Assembly: GCA_030159075.1 (NCBI GenBank)
Contig: BROG01000042.1
Span: forward strand, 496,501-560,500
Source: Atrina japonica
Lineage: Eukaryota > Mollusca > Bivalvia > Pterioida > Pinnidae
Direction: 5' to 3'
Length of the DNA stretch: 64,000 bases
Shown: piece after piece, positions 60,150 to 64,000 of the stretch
How the letters are laid out: every line of letters starts with the position of its first letter
Position numbering within the stretch: position 1 is the first letter of the stretch
Position numbers and translations under genes: made by a program
The notes under the pieces: generated by a model
What the model saw: only the letters and a program-made list of their open reading frames with translations
The model's database searches: none
Told to the model about the DNA's origin: nothing

Positions 60150-60345
60150 CATCAAGTGAAAAAAAAACAGAAGAAAAATCAGAATCTGTCTCTGAGAATC
60201 AGAAACGAAAGTTTTAAAAACTGGTTGACTTATGATGACAAATCTTGTACCGTGAACTATAATGTATGCACAAAATTTTAAAAAGTAAATCCCTTCACTA
60301 CAGGATGTACCAATTTTTGTATATTGGTGAACAATGTACATGGAC
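60150..60345 (+). pseudogene. Fragment of a TTF-type zinc-finger protein (hAT-related)
   Basis: The plus-strand frame reads ESFKNWLTYDDKSCTVNYNV + CTKF, an in-frame stop, then VNPFTTGCTNFCI. A W-L-x-Y-D ... C-x2-C-x-K-F ... N-P-F-x-x-G-x-x-N-[FW] spacing is that of TTF zinc fingers found in hAT-derived and ZMYM/ZNF862-like proteins. The first Cys of the C-x2-C pair appears replaced and a stop intervenes, so it is a relic. The sequence left of 60150 belongs to the same frame but is not recognisable. Confidence 0.42.
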
Positions 60346-60539
60346 AGTTATGATGGTTACAGTAAACTCTAAACTCATCACAAATGGTCAGTTTTTCTCT
60401 ATATATTATGGCCCCTTCTTTTTGAAAATGGCCCCCTGATTTTAATAGCATGGGCCCGTCTGGCCCCCTTGTTCGTGGTCCTAGATTGAACACTGTATTG
60501 GTGATACAATAATATAAACTGGTATCACACTGGATGAAA

Positions 60540-61975
60540 CTCGAGACCATTCCAGTACAAATATAGGAAATATTGTATATTTGTAATATCTGGACTCATA
60601 TCACACTCAGTGACACTTCAATGTAACCATTCCAGTACAAATATAGGAAATTGGGGATATCTGACTGGTATCACACTCAGTGACACTTCAATGTAACCAT
60701 TCTAGTACAAACATAGAAAATATTGTATATTGGTGATATCTGGACTGGTATCACACTCATTGACACTTTAATGAAACCATTCCAGTACAAATATAGGAAA
60801 TTGGTGATATCTTACTGGTATCACACTCGATGACACTTCAATGTAACCATTCCAGCACAAACATAGGAAATATTGTATATGGATGATATCCGGACTGATA
60901 TCACACTCAATGACACTTCAGTGTAACCATTCCAGTACAAATATAGGAGGTTTAGTATATTGGTGATATCTTGACTGGTATCACACTCAGTGACACTTCA
61001 ATGCAACCATTCCAGTACAAACATAGAAAATATTGTATATTGGTGATATCTGGACTGGTATCACACTCAGTGACACTGCAGTGTAACCATTCCAGTACAA
61101 ACAGAAAATATTGTATATTGGTGATATCTGGACTGGTATCACACTCAGCGACACTTCAATGTAACCATTCGAGTACAAATACAGGAGGTGTAGTATATTA
61201 GTGATTTCTTGACTGGTATCACACTCATTGACACTTTAATGTAACCATTCCAGTACAAATATAGGAGATATAATATGTTGGTGATATCTGGACTGGTATC
61301 ACACTCAATGACACTTCAGTGTAACCATTCCAGTACAAATATAGGAGGTGTTATATATTGGTGATATCCGACTGGTATCACACTCAATGACACTTCAATG
61401 TAACCATTCCAGTACAAATATAGGAGATATAATATGTTGGTGATATCTGGACTGGTATCACACTCATTGACACTTTAATGAAACCATTCCAGTACAAATA
61501 TAGGAAATTGGTGATATCTAACTGGTATCACACTCGATGACACTTCAATGTAACCATTCCAGTACAAACATAGAAAATATTGTATATGGATGATATCCGG
61601 ACTGGTATCACACTCAATGACACTTCAGTGTAACCATTCCAGTACAAACATAAACAATATTGTATATTGGTGATATCTTGACTGGTATCACACTCAGTGA
61701 CACTGCAGTATAACAATTCCAGTACAATCATAGGAAATATTGTATATTGGTGATATCTGGACTGGTATCACACTCAATGACACTTCAATGTAACAATTCC
61801 AGTACAAATATAGGAGGTGTAGTATATTGGTGATATATGGTTTGGTATCACACTCAGTGAGGACTGGTATCACACTCAGTGACACTTTAATGTAACTATT
61901 CCAGTACAAATATACCATAGGAGGTGTAGTATATTGGTGATATCAGGACTGTTATATCACATTTAGTGATACTTG
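60540..61975. repeat. Minisatellite, unit about 80 bp (some 64-66 bp)
   Basis: About 18 copies of a unit with tattggtgatatctggactg, gtatcacactcagtgacac, ttcaatgtaaccattccag and tacaaatatagga. Shorter units lack tattgtatat and part of the next block. Confidence 0.95.
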
Positions 61976-62000
61976 TTCTGCAAGTAGTTTTGAAATCATC

Positions 62001-62370
62001 TTTTTTTTTTTTCTTTTTTTTTTATTGCCCAGATTGGTCAGTAATGGTGTCAGGGTTTGGGCCCTGAGGTCACCACTTTACAATGTAAATTTAATCATTT
62101 TGAAATCTAAGCAAATTTTTATTAAAGTAACTAACATAACACAGAAACATCTCTCACTCTCAGACTCATACCTGTTAATACCTGTTGATCTATTTTAAAG
62201 TTCTTTTTGATCAAGTGTTTAAAAATATACAAGTATATGGAAATACAATGTATGTTTTAAAATAAGTAGTTTTAATCACACAAAATTGTTTATTAATATT
62301 ACTTTCAACATCTGAAAGCACATTATTATACAAATACATGTGTACTTAATCATATACATAATTATACATA
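62001..62370 (-). mobile_element. LINE C 3' UTR with poly-A tail
   Basis: Minus strand: ctcagggcccaaaccctgac, ccattactgaccaatctggg, then caataaaaaaaaaa with an AATAAA signal running into an A-rich tail at 62001-62026. It follows the ORF2 end at 62371 and is inserted at the edge of the 80-bp satellite. Confidence 0.75.
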
Positions 62371-63110
62371 TTATTCTTGAAATAAGTTATGAAGTGATTT
62401 CCATTTTAAGTCAAATTTGTTTGTCTGAAACTTAATTTTTGATGAGTATTTTTCTATCTGATAATATTCTTTTAAGTTTCTTTTTAACCCCTCTAAATCA
62501 GGTTGTCTACTGTGAAGTCTAGCTTTATATATGTAAAATTTTGTTAGTATAATAATTAAATTCAAAGATCTGAAACTGGTTTTATTTATGAGAAATAGGA
62601 CATCAGTCAATGAAAAACGAATATTGATATTACTATTATTGTTTACCTATTCTTGTAAAAGATTCCAGAGATTTCTTATAACATAACAACTATAAAATAA
62701 ATGTTCAATTGTCACTTGTTCAGTGTTACAAAAACTACACAGAGAGCAATTTCTTATCTTAAAACAATGTAGATATTTATTAGTGGCTATAATTCTATGT
62801 ACTATCCAATATTGAAACCAATTTAAGTTTGTATCCCTTGTACATGAAAAAATATTTTTATTAATAGACTGCCAATTTAGATTGTAATCTAAATTTAATA
62901 TTAATTCCCACTTAATTTCTGATTTGGTCTTAACTTGTAATTTATTAACAAATATGTCATACAATGTCCTTGATCCCTGTTTATCTTTACATAACAATTC
63001 AATAATAAATTTGGGTCTATATGGTTTTATTTCTTTACTTTCAATTTGTTTTAAATTTGGCCATTTTTGTAAAATTCGCTACTAATATTCTTCTAATCCA
63101 TGTAAGTTTT
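62371..63110 (-). pseudogene. LINE C ORF2 C-terminal part
   Basis: Two minus-strand frames. 62997-62647: LNWFQYWIVHRIIATNKYL, then CSLCSFCNTEQVTIEHLFYS + C, the conserved W-x2-Y-[RW]-I-[LV]-HR and C-x2-C...H-x4-C block near the end of L1/Tx1-type ORF2. 62610-62371: LTKFYIYKARLHSRQPDLEG, the very C-terminus. A stop/frameshift near 62645 separates them. Between this and the ORF1 part at 63575 there is no room for the endonuclease and RT, so the copy is internally deleted or made of two insertions. Confidence 0.75.
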
Positions 63111-63574
63111 AAACTTTTAATATATGTTTCTATATGTGTCATTCGGCAACCTCCATGTTGGTAATCTTGTATCATAGTTATTCTAGCCACTCTGTCTTGT
63201 TTTATTATTGAAGAAAACTAATTACGCTTATGTTTTTGAGACGAGCCTAAAGATTGGAAGATTTTTTTCTCGAGTGAGTTGAGAAAATATAGCGACAGGA
63301 AAGTAATCATTCAAAATGACACAAATTACAAATGGCCTCATAATATTTTGTGTATTAAATTATTTCATTGTTTTTACCTTGAAGCTCAAGATTTACCTAG
63401 ACGAGTAAATGTCTTGTTTAAGATGAAACATAATCCAATACGATCTCATCGCTGTTGACACTGTAGTATAAGCACATGCCACTATTTACATTTCACGGGA
63501 AATGCCTCTGGAAGAATAAAATATAAAAATGAAAGCGGTTTCCGTATGCTCTATTTATCCGGAACTGTAATGTA
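63111..63574. other. No gene seen between LINE C parts
   Basis: Unique sequence with no recognisable ORF2 endonuclease or RT motif. Confidence 0.5.
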
Positions 63575-64000
63575 TCATTTAATTTTACTGTCAATATCGT
63601 CCATGATATCAAAACGAATTCTTTTGCCTTGCCTTTGTCCGTAAACTGACCCATTAAAATACCACGCACTTTCAATACCATCGTGTTTCAATAATTGTGT
63701 AATTAGCTCCGCGTTTAATTTCGTCACATCGTCTACGAAACGTATTCCGCCTGCAGCGTTTTTCACCTGTGATCGTTTTTTCATTATTTTAGCTTTGCAT
63801 TCAGAGTTCAGCACTTTAAGTAGTATTGGTCTGTGTTGATCTTTCCTGCCGGGTATTCTATGTACAGCTATAATATCGTTGTCCTCTACAATGACACCTG
63901 CCTTTTCATGGATAATTTCTTTTACAACTGTGCCAGTGTGTTCTCCCTTTGTTTCTTTTACTCCTAGTATTTTAATATTTGTTTTTCTAGAGTACTGTTC
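63575..64000 (-). CDS. LINE C ORF1 protein, C-terminal part, cut by the window edge
   Basis: The frame is open from the right edge to the stop at 63575 (about 140 codons). It reads SRKTNIKILGVKETKGE, DNDIIAVHRIPGRKDQHRP, MKKRSQVKNAAGGIRFVDDV, LNAELITQLLKHDGIESAW, and ends FDIMDDIDSKIK. RRM-like and C-terminal domains of the non-LTR ORF1/transposase-22 type, with the V-H-R-[IL]-[PG] motif. It differs clearly from LINE A ORF1, so it is another lineage. The N-terminal coiled coil would lie beyond base 64000. Confidence 0.78.
   Translation of the reverse strand, partial: EQYSRKTNIKILGVKETKGEHTGTVVKEIIHEKAGVIVEDNDIIAVHRIPGRKDQHRPILLKVLNSECKAKIMKKRSQVKNAAGGIRFVDDVTKLNAELITQLLKHDGIESAWYFNGSVYGQRQGKRIRFDIMDDIDSKIK

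Overview
The window is AT-rich metazoan nuclear DNA, probably from a marine invertebrate such as a bivalve mollusc. The grounds are a spliced animal gene with a very long repeat-filled intron, many minisatellites, frequent acatgta-type words, several non-LTR retrotransposons and a Polinton/Maverick element. The species is not determined. There is no prokaryotic gene organisation, so most open frames here come from repeats or decayed elements.

Left half (1-34 kb): this is the 5' part of one host gene on the minus strand, which I identify as ITPK1 (inositol-tetrakisphosphate 1-kinase). Its first coding exon is at 29181-29257, a 25-nt microexon at 20531-20555, and a third exon at 5130-5255. Codon phase fits across all three junctions, and the rest of the gene must lie beyond base 1. 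The introns of about 8.6 and 15.3 kb, and the 5.1 kb left of exon 3, carry at least ten tandem arrays with units of 25 to 109 bp. The largest is a 3.1-kb array of 41- and 29-bp units with a higher-order period of 1345 bp. Another array (31.3-32.3 kb) lies upstream of the gene.

Polinton (34466-46561): a 12,096-bp element with terminal inverted repeats of about 0.6 kb sits between 6-bp target duplications (catatg). It lies in a host tandem repeat that still holds an uninterrupted copy of the target site. On the minus strand it carries a packaging ATPase, a Lys/Pro-rich protein with a C2H2 finger, a small basic protein, a conserved Polinton-type protein, an integrase with chromodomain, a two-helix membrane protein, a basic minor-capsid-like protein, a shortened major capsid gene and a few unassigned frames. 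There is no room for a protein-primed DNA polymerase B. Nearly all genes are broken. Two related proline-rich genes lie in the inverted arms and read outward from TATA/initiator promoters, and the TIRs are dense in host-type promoter motifs.

Right part (46.5-64 kb): this is a pile-up of nested elements. A 4.6-kb LINE (A) lies inside an older LINE (B). LINE B itself interrupts one copy of a 400-bp repeat, and its 5' part is now inverted between two opposed copies of a short GC-rich repeat. At one inversion boundary lies an 898-bp stretch with one G and about 40 C, followed by 54 consecutive C. This may be an unusual sequence or an assembly artefact. Further right are a TTF-type zinc-finger fragment, an 80-bp satellite and the 3' end of a third LINE (C) that runs off the window.
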